Shown here: positions 7,994 to 17,409 of the stretch, one piece after another
Layout of the letters: every line of letters starts with the position of its first letter
Numbering within the stretch: position 1 is the first letter of the stretch
Origin: JAZGER01 sp036480335
GTDB lineage: Bacteria; Pseudomonadota; Gammaproteobacteria; DSM-19610
Assembly: GCA_036480335.1 (NCBI GenBank)
Contig: JAZGGH010000075.1
Location: 1-44,225, forward strand
Direction: 5' to 3'
Length of the DNA: 44,225 bases
The notes under the pieces: model-generated
Database searches by the model: none
What the model was told of the DNA's origin: nothing
The model's input: only the letters and a program-made list of their open reading frames with translations
Program-made: the position numbers and the translations under genes

Positions 7994-9354
7994 TGACTAT
8001 GCCATTATCTGAAGCAGCTCATCTGCTGGCAACACGCTACGAAGGTGCTGATGTGACTTTTCGGGGTGTGAGTACGGATACTCGGACGTTGGCAGAAGGA
8101 AATCTGTTTGTTGCCTTGCAGGGGCCGAATTTTGATGGCCATGAGTATCTGCATACGGCGCAATCGCAGGGCGCTGTTGCCGCAGCTATCAGCGAATCGA
8201 CGAATACCTCATTGCCTGTTTTGCGGGTGGCGGATACGCGTATTGCATTGGGGCAGTTGGCGAAGGTTTGGCGCGAACGTTTCAGTTTGCCTGTGATTGG
8301 CGTGACGGGCAGTAACGGCAAAACAACAGTCAAGGAAATGCTTGCAGCTATTCTTGGTCAGTCAGCCAGGACGCTGGCGACGAGGGGTAATCTGAATAAT
8401 GATATCGGTTTGCCGCAAACGCTGTTCCGGCTAGATGATAATGATGTATATGCTGTCATTGAAATGGGCGCAAGCCAGGCGGGTGAAATTGCTTACCTGG
8501 CGAATATAGCGCAGCCGGATATCGCCATTGTGACCAATGCCGGACCTGCACATCTGCAAGGTTTTGGCTCTCTGGCAGGCGTTGCGCATGCCAAGGGAGA
8601 AATATTTGAATCGCTATCACGTCGTGGGCGAGGCGTACGCACAGCGGTGATCAATGCAGATGATGCCTTTGCAGGTCTCTGGCGTAAGGCCGCAGGGCGT
8701 AATGAAATTGTTGATTTTGGTCTTGAAAAATCGGCTGCAGTGACAGCGAATGCGAATATTTCAGCGGCAGGCAGTGATCTGGAAGTGCGCACGCCCGCCG
8801 GTGATTTTCAGTTTCATCTGGCTTTACCGGGCAAACATAATGTCATGAATGCCTTAGCTGCTATTGCGGCAACAACTGTTCTGGATATTTCTCATCAACA
8901 AATGATTGCCGGCATGCAATCATTGCGGCCGGTTGCCAGTCGCCTGCAGTTTATTGCTGGCATCAAACACAGCCAGATAATCAATGATACCTATAACGCT
9001 AATCCGCAATCATTGAATGTGGCGCTGGATGTGCTGCGACAACAGGCAGGGCAACACTGGCTGGTGCTGGGTGATATGGGTGAGCTGGGTGACGACAGTT
9101 TGCTGTTGCATCAACAGATGTTGCGGTCGGCATATGATGGCGGTGTCAGCAGGATTTTTACTCTTGGAAAATTAGCCACAAGCGCAGCACAGCAGTCAGA
9201 TGTACAGACAGATATTTTTACTTCAATGGACGTATTGATCGAAACTCTGCAACAGCAGCTCAATGAAAATACAGTTGTCCTGGTTAAGGGTTCTCGCAGC
9301 ATGGCTATGGAGCGTGTCGTTGATGCATTAACAATGTGCGAGGTGAATAGCTGA
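7990..9354 (+). CDS. murF: UDP-MurNAc-tripeptide:D-Ala-D-Ala ligase
   Basis: MurF adds D-Ala-D-Ala to the UDP-MurNAc tripeptide, the last cytoplasmic step of the nucleotide precursor. GVTGSNGKTT near residues 104-113 is the P-loop and NDTYNANPQS is the conserved C-terminal ligase motif. I chose ATG 7990, which gives the same ATGA overlap with murE used throughout the cluster. A GTG at 7981 is in frame but has no room for a ribosome site; ATG 7993 is also possible. About 454 residues, a normal length. Confidence 0.95.
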   Translation: MMTMPLSEAAHLLATRYEGADVTFRGVSTDTRTLAEGNLFVALQGPNFDGHEYLHTAQSQGAVAAAISESTNTSLPVLRVADTRIALGQLAKVWRERFSLPVIGVTGSNGKTTVKEMLAAILGQSARTLATRGNLNNDIGLPQTLFRLDDNDVYAVIEMGASQAGEIAYLANIAQPDIAIVTNAGPAHLQGFGSLAGVAHAKGEIFESLSRRGRGVRTAVINADDAFAGLWRKAAGRNEIVDFGLEKSAAVTANANISAAGSDLEVRTPAGDFQFHLALPGKHNVMNALAAIAATTVLDISHQQMIAGMQSLRPVASRLQFIAGIKHSQIINDTYNANPQSLNVALDVLRQQAGQHWLVLGDMGELGDDSLLLHQQMLRSAYDGGVSRIFTLGKLATSAAQQSDVQTDIFTSMDVLIETLQQQLNENTVVLVKGSRSMAMERVVDALTMCEVNS

Positions 9355-10436
9355 TGCTAGTTTTTCTCGCCGATTATTTAAGCCAGTATTACAGTGGCTT
9401 TAACGTCTTTCAGTACCTTACCCTGCGGGCGATTCTGGGCGTGCTGACAGCTCTGGTGATTTCATTCATGGTTGGACCCTTCATGATCAAGAAACTCAGT
9501 CTGCACCAGATTGGTCAGCAGATTCGTGATGATGGGCCGCAGTCTCACTTGAGTAAGGCGGGTACGCCAACCATGGGTGGCGGTTTGATTCTGATTGCGA
9601 TTGCTGCCAGTAATCTCCTTTGGGCCGATCTTACTAATCGTTATATCTGGGTGGCCTTGTTGGTGACGTTGTCGTTTGGCGCAATTGGTTTTATCGATGA
9701 TTACAGAAAGGTGTCGGCAGGTAACAGTAAGGGTTTGTCTGCCCGCTCCAAGTACGGCTGGCAATCATTGATCGCCATTGTCACCGGTGTGGGTTTGTAC
9801 ATGGGTGCAACAACGGCGGCGGAAACTGAACTGATTGTGCCTTTTTTCAAGGATGTTTCTGTCACGTTGGGATGGCTATTTGTGCCAGTGGTTTATTTTG
9901 TGGTGGTGGGCTCAAGTAATGCAGTCAATCTGACCGATGGTCTGGATGGGCTGGCGATTCTGCCAACTGTCATGATTGCCGGTGCACTGGCTGTGTTCGC
10001 CTACGTGACAGGTAATTACAAATTTGCTGAATATCTGTCGATTCCATTTATCCGCGATGCGGGTGAGTTGATTGTTTTCTGCGGCTCTATCATGGGTGCC
10101 GGGCTGGGTTTTCTCTGGTTTAACACGTATCCGGCGCAGGTCTTTATGGGTGATGTTGGTGCGCTGTCGCTAGGCGCTGCGCTAGGTATTGTTGCTGTGC
10201 TGGTGCGTCAGGAGCTGGTGTATTTCCTGATGGCCGGGGTGTTTGTGATGGAAACAGTTTCGGTGATCCTGCAGGTTGCTTCATTCAAATTAACAGGTCG
10301 GCGGATATTCCGCATGGCACCATTGCATCATCATTTTGAATTAAAGGGCTGGCCCGAGCCGCGCGTGATTGTGCGCTTCTGGATTGTTACGGTCATCCTG
10401 GTGTTGATTGGACTAGCTACGTTGAAGATTCGTTAG
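9354..10436 (+). CDS. mraY: Phospho-MurNAc-pentapeptide translocase
   Basis: A 360-residue polytopic membrane enzyme, same length as E. coli MraY, that transfers phospho-MurNAc-pentapeptide to undecaprenyl phosphate to make lipid I. About ten hydrophobic segments are visible. Conserved motifs include KAGTPTMGG, the aspartate-rich FIDDYRK, NLTDGLDGLA and the histidine-rich PLHHHFELKG near the end. The murF stop overlaps its ATG (ATGCTAG after TG-A). Confidence 0.97.
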   Translation: MLVFLADYLSQYYSGFNVFQYLTLRAILGVLTALVISFMVGPFMIKKLSLHQIGQQIRDDGPQSHLSKAGTPTMGGGLILIAIAASNLLWADLTNRYIWVALLVTLSFGAIGFIDDYRKVSAGNSKGLSARSKYGWQSLIAIVTGVGLYMGATTAAETELIVPFFKDVSVTLGWLFVPVVYFVVVGSSNAVNLTDGLDGLAILPTVMIAGALAVFAYVTGNYKFAEYLSIPFIRDAGELIVFCGSIMGAGLGFLWFNTYPAQVFMGDVGALSLGAALGIVAVLVRQELVYFLMAGVFVMETVSVILQVASFKLTGRRIFRMAPLHHHFELKGWPEPRVIVRFWIVTVILVLIGLATLKIR

Positions 10437-10445
10437 GTGAAAAGG

Positions 10446-11813
10446 ATGCTATCAGCGCTAACACATATGCAAAATCAAATTGAGGAACAACCAAGAACGC
10501 TCATCGTGGGTCTGGGTAAGACCGGTTTGTCCTGTGCACGTTTTTTGTCTGCACAAGGTGTTGATGTTGCAGTGGTAGATTCCCGTGAGCATCCGCCTGG
10601 TCATGATGTTCTGGCGAAGGAGCTGCCTGAAGTGCCGGTTTTTCTTGGCTCATTCGAGCAGACGGTATTTGATCGGGCAGAGCGGATTATCCTCAGCCCG
10701 GGCGTGCCGTTGAATACGCAGGAAGTAGTTGCGGCGCGTGAGCGGGGCTGTGAAGTGATCGGTGATATTGAACTGTTTGCTCGTTATGTGCAGGCGCCTG
10801 TTATCGCTATCACGGGTTCTAATGGTAAAAGTACAGTCACCACATTGCTTGCCAGCATGGCGCAGGAGGCGAGGTTGGAGGTGCGTGCTGGAGGCAATCT
10901 TGGCACGCCTGCGCTTGATCTGCTTTGCGCTACAGAACCTGATTTGTATGTGCTGGAACTGTCCAGCTTTCAGCTAGAGACAGTGGTTTCGCTGAAACCT
11001 GTTGCATCTGTTGTACTGAATGTCAGTCCGGATCATATGGATCGTTATACTTCCCTGAAAGAATATGCCGCAGTGAAACAGACAATATACCGCAATGTAC
11101 AGCATGCGATTATTAATCGCGATGACGCATTGGTAGTAGCTACTGATGTGTCGGCAGAGATGTGTAGTTACGGTTTATCCGCACCAGAGTCTGATTTGGA
11201 TTTTGGTGTTCGCGAAAAAGACGGTGAAATCTGGCTTGTGCGTGGCCAGGAAGCTTTGCTGAGAGCAGAGCAGTTGCGCATACCGGGTCGCCACAATATC
11301 AGCAATGCACTTGCCGCACTGGCTCTTGGTGATGCGGCAGGTTTTCCGCTGTCGGCTATGTTGACAGCAATAACAAACTTTCGTGGGCTCGAGCATCGCA
11401 CGCAATGGGTTGCTGAGTCTGATTCGGTACGCTGGTATAACGACTCGAAGGCAACCAATATCGGTGCTGCGCTGGCAGCAATCCAGGCTATCAAAGGTCC
11501 GATTGTGCTGATCGCTGGTGGTCAGGGTAAGGGCGCAGATTTCCAGGAACTTGCGGACGGTATCGGTACACAGCTGCGAGCAGCCGTGTTGCTGGGCGAA
11601 GATGCCGATCGCATCGGCGGGGCGCTTGGTAGTCGCGTCGATTGCCATTATGTCAGCAGTATGCAGCGTGCAGTAAGTTGTGCCAGTCGATTGGCCAGGT
11701 CAGGAGATGCTGTGTTGCTAGCGCCAGCTTGCACCAGTTTTGATATGTACAGGGATTATGCACAACGTGGCGATGAGTTTGTTCGCGAAGTTGAAAAGCT
11801 GGTGCGCTCATGA
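10446..11813 (+). CDS. murD: UDP-MurNAc-L-alanine:D-glutamate ligase
   Basis: MurD adds D-glutamate, the second stem-peptide residue. The N-terminal nucleotide-binding fold is LIVGLGKTGLS, and ITGSNGKST is the ATP loop; the product is about 455 residues. The start is not certain: GTG 10437 directly follows the mraY stop, ATG 10446 has AGGTGA upstream, and ATG 10467 best matches the length of E. coli MurD before the Rossmann motif. I give 10446. The stop overlaps the ftsW ATG. Confidence 0.94.
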   Translation: MLSALTHMQNQIEEQPRTLIVGLGKTGLSCARFLSAQGVDVAVVDSREHPPGHDVLAKELPEVPVFLGSFEQTVFDRAERIILSPGVPLNTQEVVAARERGCEVIGDIELFARYVQAPVIAITGSNGKSTVTTLLASMAQEARLEVRAGGNLGTPALDLLCATEPDLYVLELSSFQLETVVSLKPVASVVLNVSPDHMDRYTSLKEYAAVKQTIYRNVQHAIINRDDALVVATDVSAEMCSYGLSAPESDLDFGVREKDGEIWLVRGQEALLRAEQLRIPGRHNISNALAALALGDAAGFPLSAMLTAITNFRGLEHRTQWVAESDSVRWYNDSKATNIGAALAAIQAIKGPIVLIAGGQGKGADFQELADGIGTQLRAAVLLGEDADRIGGALGSRVDCHYVSSMQRAVSCASRLARSGDAVLLAPACTSFDMYRDYAQRGDEFVREVEKLVRS

Positions 11814-13045
11814 CGACATTGAATTACCTTTTGCCTGGCGTTCCGACTTCACGCGGTTGGCGTGTTGCACGTCTGGATGTGTTGTTGTTGTCAGTGGTTG
11901 CAGCACTGATTGCTCTGGGGCTGGTGATGGTTTCGTCAGCATCTATGCCGGTTGCAGAAAGGCTGGAGCTTGATACATTTCATTTCCTGATTCGCCAGTC
12001 GGTATTTGTGCTGATGGGAGTTGCACTCGGGCTGGTGGTTTTGCGTGTGCCTCTTAAGTGGTGGGAGCAAAGTGGTTTTGCCTGCCTGCTGCTAGCTATG
12101 TTATTGCTGGTTCTTGTGCTGGTGCCTGGCATTGGTCATGCAGTGAATGGCAGTACGCGCTGGATCAGTTTTGGCTTTTTTGGTTTGCAGGTGTCCGAGG
12201 CTGCAAAATTTCTGATAATTATTTATATCGCTGGTTATCTGGTGCGACATCGTCAGGAAGTGCAGCAGACAACCCTGGCATTTATCAAGCCCATGATTGT
12301 GGTATCACTGGCTGCATTCCTGTTGCTGCTGGAGCCGGATTTTGGCGCGACCGTGGTGATTACAACGACGGTGTTGGTGATGATGTTTATGGCCGGTGTT
12401 CGTTTGCGCAAGTTCAGTTTGTTGTTGCTGATTTGCAGTGTGCTTTTGTATTTGCTGATTGTGACTTCCAATTACCGCATGAATCGCATGACAGGTTTTA
12501 TGAATCCCTGGGAAGATCCGTTTAATTCAGGATTTCAGTTGATTCAATCTCTTATTGCTATCGGTCGTGGTGAATGGTTTGGTGTGGGTTTGGGTGCCAG
12601 TGTGCAGAAGCTGTTTTATTTGCCGGAAGCACATACTGATTTTGTTTTTGCGGTAACTGCAGAAGAACTGGGCCTGGTCGGTATTACAGTCTTGCTAAGC
12701 ATGTACGCCTTTGTTGTTTTGCGCAGTTTTAGTATTGCGCATAATGCTTTTAAACAGAATTTTCTGTTTGCCGGTTATCTTGCTTATGGTGTCGGTACCT
12801 GGATCGCATTGCAGACATTGATTAATGTGGGTGTGAATACAGGCATGTTACCCACCAAGGGCTTGACTCTGCCATTCATGAGTTATGGTGGCAGCAGCAT
12901 GCTGGCAATGTGTGCTGCGATTGCATTGTTATTACGCGTGGATTATGAAACCCATTGTCTGCGTAAAGGGTCTTCCAGTCGGCAGGCTGCGAGCCGTAAA
13001 ACGGCCAAAAAATTGCCTGGGATGTTTACCGGGAGGCGTCAATGA
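11810..13045 (+). CDS. ftsW: Septal peptidoglycan glycosyltransferase FtsW
   Basis: A 411-residue SEDS-family protein with about ten membrane segments that polymerises lipid II at the septum together with FtsI. Typical SEDS sequence is visible: WISFGFFGLQVSEAAKF, the LLEPDFGAT motif, and GLTLPFMSYGGSSM near the C-terminus. The tail is short and basic (RKTAKKLPG). The start overlaps murD and the stop overlaps murG, both by ATGA. Confidence 0.97.
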   Translation: MTTLNYLLPGVPTSRGWRVARLDVLLLSVVAALIALGLVMVSSASMPVAERLELDTFHFLIRQSVFVLMGVALGLVVLRVPLKWWEQSGFACLLLAMLLLVLVLVPGIGHAVNGSTRWISFGFFGLQVSEAAKFLIIIYIAGYLVRHRQEVQQTTLAFIKPMIVVSLAAFLLLLEPDFGATVVITTTVLVMMFMAGVRLRKFSLLLLICSVLLYLLIVTSNYRMNRMTGFMNPWEDPFNSGFQLIQSLIAIGRGEWFGVGLGASVQKLFYLPEAHTDFVFAVTAEELGLVGITVLLSMYAFVVLRSFSIAHNAFKQNFLFAGYLAYGVGTWIALQTLINVGVNTGMLPTKGLTLPFMSYGGSSMLAMCAAIALLLRVDYETHCLRKGSSSRQAASRKTAKKLPGMFTGRRQ

Positions 13046-14124
13046 AACAGCTTGATCGCCCTGTTCTTATCATGGCTGGTGGCACGGGTGGTCATGTGTT
13101 TCCAGCACTTGCGGTGGCTGAACAGTTGCGCGACTGGGGTGTGCCTGTTGCCTGGCTGGGAACTCAGCAGGGCCTGGAGGCGCGTGTGATCCCACCTACC
13201 GGTATCCCTGTTCACTGGTTAGATGTAAAGGGTTTGCGTGGCAAGGGTGTTATGAGGTTGCTACTGGCGCCGTTTATGCTAGCGCATGCGCTGTTTCAGG
13301 CCTTGCATATTTTATTGAAAGTGAAGCCTGTAGCTGTGTTGGGAATGGGCGGCTTTGTCACAGGACCAGGTGGTCTGGTTGCCTGGTTGACGCGACGTCC
13401 ATTAGTGGTGCATGAGCAAAATTCAGTGGCTGGATTGACAAACAGATTACTCCGGCCATTGGCAAAAATTGTGCTTGAGGCCTTTCCGGGCAGTTTGTCT
13501 GGCGCTATTCATACCGGGAATCCGGTTCGCAAAGCACTGTTTTCAGCGGATGGAAATGTTCGCAAACAGACAGGCCAGCGGCCCCGTTTGCTGGTGATTG
13601 GTGGCAGTCTGGGCGCAGCGATTTTCAATGAAAAATTACCTGCTGTGCTAGCCAGGTTTGCGCCGGACAGTTTTGAGGTATGGCATCAGACGGGGTTAAA
13701 ACACATAGACAGTGCGCGTGTTGCGTATGTGAATGCAGGCGTCAATGGTCGTTTGGATGCTTTTATAGAGGATATGTCAGCAGCCTATGACTGGGCCGAT
13801 CTGGTGTTGTGTCGTGCCGGTGCAATGACGGTAGCAGAGCTTGCGGTTAAAGGCCTGGCCTCGATTCTTGTGCCATACCCTTATGCGGTCGATGATCACC
13901 AGACGGGTAATGCCAGGTATCTATCTGATGCCGGTGCTGCGGCGTTGATTCAGCAGGCTGAGATGACGGAAGAACGCTTATATGAAGAACTGGGTTTGCT
14001 GTTTGAAGCGCAAACACTGATTTCGATGGCGGCAAAAGCACAGCAACTGGCATTGCCTGGAGCAACGATTTCAGTTGCCAACTACTGTCTGCGCGCTGCC
14101 GGCCTGAAGGAGCGTGCTGCATGA
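13042..14124 (+). CDS. murG: Lipid II synthase MurG (GlcNAc transferase)
   Basis: A 360-residue GT-B glycosyltransferase that adds GlcNAc from UDP-GlcNAc to lipid I on the inner face of the membrane. GGTGGHVFPALA near the N-terminus is the first glycine-rich loop, GMGGFVTGPGG follows, and the C-domain has VIGGSLGA and LVLCRAGAMTVAEL for UDP-GlcNAc binding. It sits between ftsW and murC with ATGA overlaps on both sides. Confidence 0.97.
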   Translation: MKQLDRPVLIMAGGTGGHVFPALAVAEQLRDWGVPVAWLGTQQGLEARVIPPTGIPVHWLDVKGLRGKGVMRLLLAPFMLAHALFQALHILLKVKPVAVLGMGGFVTGPGGLVAWLTRRPLVVHEQNSVAGLTNRLLRPLAKIVLEAFPGSLSGAIHTGNPVRKALFSADGNVRKQTGQRPRLLVIGGSLGAAIFNEKLPAVLARFAPDSFEVWHQTGLKHIDSARVAYVNAGVNGRLDAFIEDMSAAYDWADLVLCRAGAMTVAELAVKGLASILVPYPYAVDDHQTGNARYLSDAGAAALIQQAEMTEERLYEELGLLFEAQTLISMAAKAQQLALPGATISVANYCLRAAGLKERAA

Positions 14125-15569
14125 TGGCTGTGGTGCAAAACTTACATGAACGTCCAGATGCCATGGGGCGAATTCGTGTGGCGCATTTTGTCGGTATTGG
14201 CGGTGCGGGTATGGGCGGTATTGCTGAGGTTTTACTGAACCTGGGTTATCAGATCAGTGGTTCTGATCTGAAAGATAGCGCAGTGACACAACGGCTGGCG
14301 GCACAGGGTGCAAAAATCTGGTTGGGACATGATGCTGCGCATATCGAACAGGCCGATGTGGTAGTGGTTTCCAGTGCAGTGAACGAAACAAATCCGGAAG
14401 TCATGGCGGCCCGTGAGAAACGTATCCCGGTCGTTCCAAGAGCAGAAATGCTGGCTGAATTGATGCGTTTCCGTTTTGGTATTGCGGTTGCCGGAACGCA
14501 TGGCAAGACCACCACCACCAGCCTGATTGCAAGTTTGCTGGCGGAGGATGGGCTGGATCCAACATTTGTCATTGGTGGACTGCTGAACAGTGCCGCCAGT
14601 CATGCGCGGCTGGGTGCGGGTCGGTATCTTGTCGCAGAAGCGGATGAAAGCGATGCATCTTTTCTTTATTTGCAGCCGATGTTGGCAGTAGTGACTAATG
14701 TCGATGCCGATCATTTATCGACTTATGGTGGTGACTTCCAGCGCTTGCGACAGACATTTGTTGAATTTCTTCATCATCTGCCTTTTTATGGTCTTGCAGT
14801 GATGTGTCTGGATGATCAGGAAGTGGCCAGTTTGCTACAGGAGGTAACACGGCCTGTTCGAACCTATGGCATCACTTCCGAAGATGCGGATATTCGCGCA
14901 ACGGATTTGCAACAACAGGGTTCGAAAATGCTGTTTACTGTGCATCGTGCTGAGTATGAGCCTCTGGATATTACCCTGAATATGCCTGGTCAACACAATG
15001 TCCTGAATGCGCTGGCCGCGATTGCGGTAGCAACGGAGCTGGATGTTTCTGATCAGGCAATCCAGCAGGGGCTGGAAAAGTTTGCTGGCATTGGGCGGCG
15101 TTTCCAGTTGAATGGCGAAGTGCCCGTTATGGGGGGGGTGGCGTTGTTGGTTGATGACTATGGGCATCATCCCACAGAGATTGAAGCAACATTGAAAGCG
15201 GTACGTGATGGTTGGCCGGATCACCGTCTGGTAGTGGTGTTTCAGCCGCATCGGTATTCACGAACCAAAGATCTGTTTGAAGATTTTACTACCGTGCTGG
15301 TTGAGTCTGATGTGTTGCTGATTACTGAAGTGTTTGCCGCCGGGGAAGCGCCGATATCCGGTGCTGATGGGCGTGCTTTATGTGGTGCGGTACGTCACCG
15401 TGGTCGCGTTGATCCGGTTTTTGTTGAGGATATTGAACAGTTGCCACAGGTGCTAGGCCCGATACTTGAGGCGAATGATATTGTGATTACACTGGGTGCT
15501 GGCAGCATTGGTGTAGTCGCAGCAAAATTGCCTTCTCTGCTGACAGAAGCTTGTGGGAAAGACGCATGA
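14121..15569 (+). CDS. murC: UDP-MurNAc:L-alanine ligase
   Basis: A 482-residue ligase adding the first stem-peptide residue, L-alanine. The N-terminal HFVGIGGAGMGGIAEVL is characteristic of MurC, GTHGKTTTTS is the ATP loop, and LVDDYGHHPTEI is the conserved C-terminal motif. The start overlaps the murG stop (ATGATG, either Met possible); the stop overlaps murB. It is placed directly before murB, the gene that makes its substrate. Confidence 0.97.
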   Translation: MMAVVQNLHERPDAMGRIRVAHFVGIGGAGMGGIAEVLLNLGYQISGSDLKDSAVTQRLAAQGAKIWLGHDAAHIEQADVVVVSSAVNETNPEVMAAREKRIPVVPRAEMLAELMRFRFGIAVAGTHGKTTTTSLIASLLAEDGLDPTFVIGGLLNSAASHARLGAGRYLVAEADESDASFLYLQPMLAVVTNVDADHLSTYGGDFQRLRQTFVEFLHHLPFYGLAVMCLDDQEVASLLQEVTRPVRTYGITSEDADIRATDLQQQGSKMLFTVHRAEYEPLDITLNMPGQHNVLNALAAIAVATELDVSDQAIQQGLEKFAGIGRRFQLNGEVPVMGGVALLVDDYGHHPTEIEATLKAVRDGWPDHRLVVVFQPHRYSRTKDLFEDFTTVLVESDVLLITEVFAAGEAPISGADGRALCGAVRHRGRVDPVFVEDIEQLPQVLGPILEANDIVITLGAGSIGVVAAKLPSLLTEACGKDA

Positions 15570-16480
15570 TGACGGCTCAAACACAACAGTCATTACGCGG
15601 TGAGCTGCGTCATGATGTGGCTATGTCCGGACACACCAGCTGGCGTGTTGGTGGCGTGGCAGATCAGTGTTTCCGACCGGCTGATCTGGATGATCTGCAA
15701 CTGTTTTTACAGAGGCTTGATCCTGAAGAAAGACTCTACTGGGTGGGGCTGGGAAGTAATTTACTGGTGCGTGATGGCGGCTTGCGCGGCACCGTGATAT
15801 TGCCATTCAATGGGCTGGACACTCTGGCGTTATTGTCGAATAACGAGGTGCGGGTTGGCGCTGGTGTTACCTGTGCGCGGGTTGCGCGTTTTTGCGCAAG
15901 AGCTGATCTGGTAGGCGCAGAATTTTTTGCCGGGATTCCTGGCACCATGGGTGGTGCACTGGCGATGAATGCTGGCGCTTTCGGTGGTGAAACCTGGGAG
16001 ATAGTTAAGCGCGTCGAAACCGTCAATCATGCAGGTGTGCTGCATGATTATTTAGCCAGTGATTTCCAGGTTGGATATCGTAGCGTCAATTTGCCAGACA
16101 ACGAATGGTTTATCAGTACTGTGTTGATATTGCAGCCTGGTGATGGCGCAGCAGCGCAGCAGCGTAGCAAGGCATTGCTTGAGCAGCGCGGTAAAACCCA
16201 GCCAACCAGTCAGCCAAGTTGTGGTTCAGTGTTTCGCAACCCTGAAGGAGATTATGCGGCCAGACTGATCGAGTCCTGTCAGTTGAAAGGTCAGCGGATT
16301 GGTAATGCAGAGGTGTCAGAAAAACATGCTAACTTCATTGTTAACCTGGGTGCCGCATCGGCAGAAAATATTGAGCAATTAATTTTGCATGTGCAGCAAA
16401 CGGTTGAGCAACAAACCGGTGTGTGTTTGCAGCATGAGGTCAGGATCATTGGTGAATCATTGCCAGAGGTGTTTGTATGA
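15566..16480 (+). CDS. murB: UDP-N-acetylenolpyruvoylglucosamine reductase
   Basis: MurB reduces enolpyruvyl-UDP-GlcNAc to UDP-MurNAc with NADPH and FAD. FAD-binding motifs are present: the HTSWRVGG N-terminus, GLGSNLLV, and AGIPGTMGGALAMNAGAFGGE; the catalytic region is GYRSVNLP and the PSCGSVFRNPEGDYAARLIE stretch belongs to short type II MurB (about 304 residues). I use ATG 15566, an ATGA overlap with murC preceded by GGGAAAG; an upstream GTG (15551) is in frame but less likely. murB is absent from the dcw cluster of E. coli but present in those of many other bacteria. Confidence 0.95.
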   Translation: MMTAQTQQSLRGELRHDVAMSGHTSWRVGGVADQCFRPADLDDLQLFLQRLDPEERLYWVGLGSNLLVRDGGLRGTVILPFNGLDTLALLSNNEVRVGAGVTCARVARFCARADLVGAEFFAGIPGTMGGALAMNAGAFGGETWEIVKRVETVNHAGVLHDYLASDFQVGYRSVNLPDNEWFISTVLILQPGDGAAAQQRSKALLEQRGKTQPTSQPSCGSVFRNPEGDYAARLIESCQLKGQRIGNAEVSEKHANFIVNLGAASAENIEQLILHVQQTVEQQTGVCLQHEVRIIGESLPEVFV

Positions 16481-17409
16481 CCACAGCCGTTAATCATTCA
16501 TTTGGAAAAGTTGCTGTATTAATGGGCGGGGATTCTGCTGAACGTGAAATATCCCTGCAAAGTGGTGCGTTTGTATTAGAGGCTCTGCAGGCAGCCTGCG
16601 TGGATGCGATAGCCATTGATACGCAAAACAGGCAGCAATTATTTGCACACTTACAGTCAAGTAAAATTGACCGGGTGTTCAATGCATTGCATGGCCGCGG
16701 TGGTGAAGATGGTGTTGTGCAGGGTTTTCTATCGATGCTGGGAATTCCCTATACTGGCAGTGGTGTACTTGGCTCCGCCCTGTCGATGGATAAGTATAAA
16801 ACCAAGCAGGTGTGGATGGCATCCGGATTGCCAACACCAGATTGTGTGCTGGTTGAAGATAAAAATGATTTGCAGGTGGTTCGGGAGACGATAGGTTTTC
16901 CCTGTGTCATGAAACCTGTGCATGAAGGTTCAAGTATTGGTGTCAGTTTGGTGCGCTCAGAGGATGAGCTGCTTGCTGCCTGGACGCTGGCGAATGATTA
17001 TGACCGCCTGTTGCTGGCAGAGGCCCTCGTTGAGGGTAAAGAATATACAGCAGGTATTCTGGATCAACAGGTATTGCCATTGATACGCCTTGAAACACCC
17101 AACACGTTTTATGATTATGAGGCGAAATATCAATCCGAGGCAACCCAATATCATTGTCCCTGCGGTCTGGCTGATGATGTTGAAGAGGAAATGCAGGCTT
17201 TGTCTCTGCAGGCTTTTAATGCGGTCGAGGCAGAGGGCTGGGGCAGGGTTGATTTTATGCTGGATAAGCAGGGGCATCCCTGGTTGATAGAGGTGAACAC
17301 AGTGCCGGGTATGACCCGTCACAGTCTGGTGCCGATGGCTGCAAAGCAGGCAGGGATCCCTATGCAGGAACTTGTGATGCGAATTTTGCAGAGCAGTTTG
17401 CAGGCATGA
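16477..17409 (+). CDS. ddl: D-alanine:D-alanine ligase
   Basis: A 310-residue ATP-grasp enzyme of DdlB length that makes the D-Ala-D-Ala used by MurF. Motifs: VLMGGDSAEREISLQSG at the N-terminus, NALHGRGGEDGVVQG, the MKPVHEGSSIGV nucleotide segment and LIEVNTVPGMT at the Mg-binding C-terminus. It overlaps murB and ftsQ through ATGA. Confidence 0.97.
   Translation: MTTAVNHSFGKVAVLMGGDSAEREISLQSGAFVLEALQAACVDAIAIDTQNRQQLFAHLQSSKIDRVFNALHGRGGEDGVVQGFLSMLGIPYTGSGVLGSALSMDKYKTKQVWMASGLPTPDCVLVEDKNDLQVVRETIGFPCVMKPVHEGSSIGVSLVRSEDELLAAWTLANDYDRLLLAEALVEGKEYTAGILDQQVLPLIRLETPNTFYDYEAKYQSEATQYHCPCGLADDVEEEMQALSLQAFNAVEAEGWGRVDFMLDKQGHPWLIEVNTVPGMTRHSLVPMAAKQAGIPMQELVMRILQSSLQA

Noticed and set aside
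11175..11648. Open frame of 157 codons on the minus strand within murD
   Set aside because: Wholly antisense to a conserved enzyme, no ribosome site, and no recognisable domain; a shadow of codon usage.
14232..14714. Open frame of 160 codons antisense to murC
   Set aside because: Composition is Cys/His-rich as expected for a reverse-frame shadow; no start signals.
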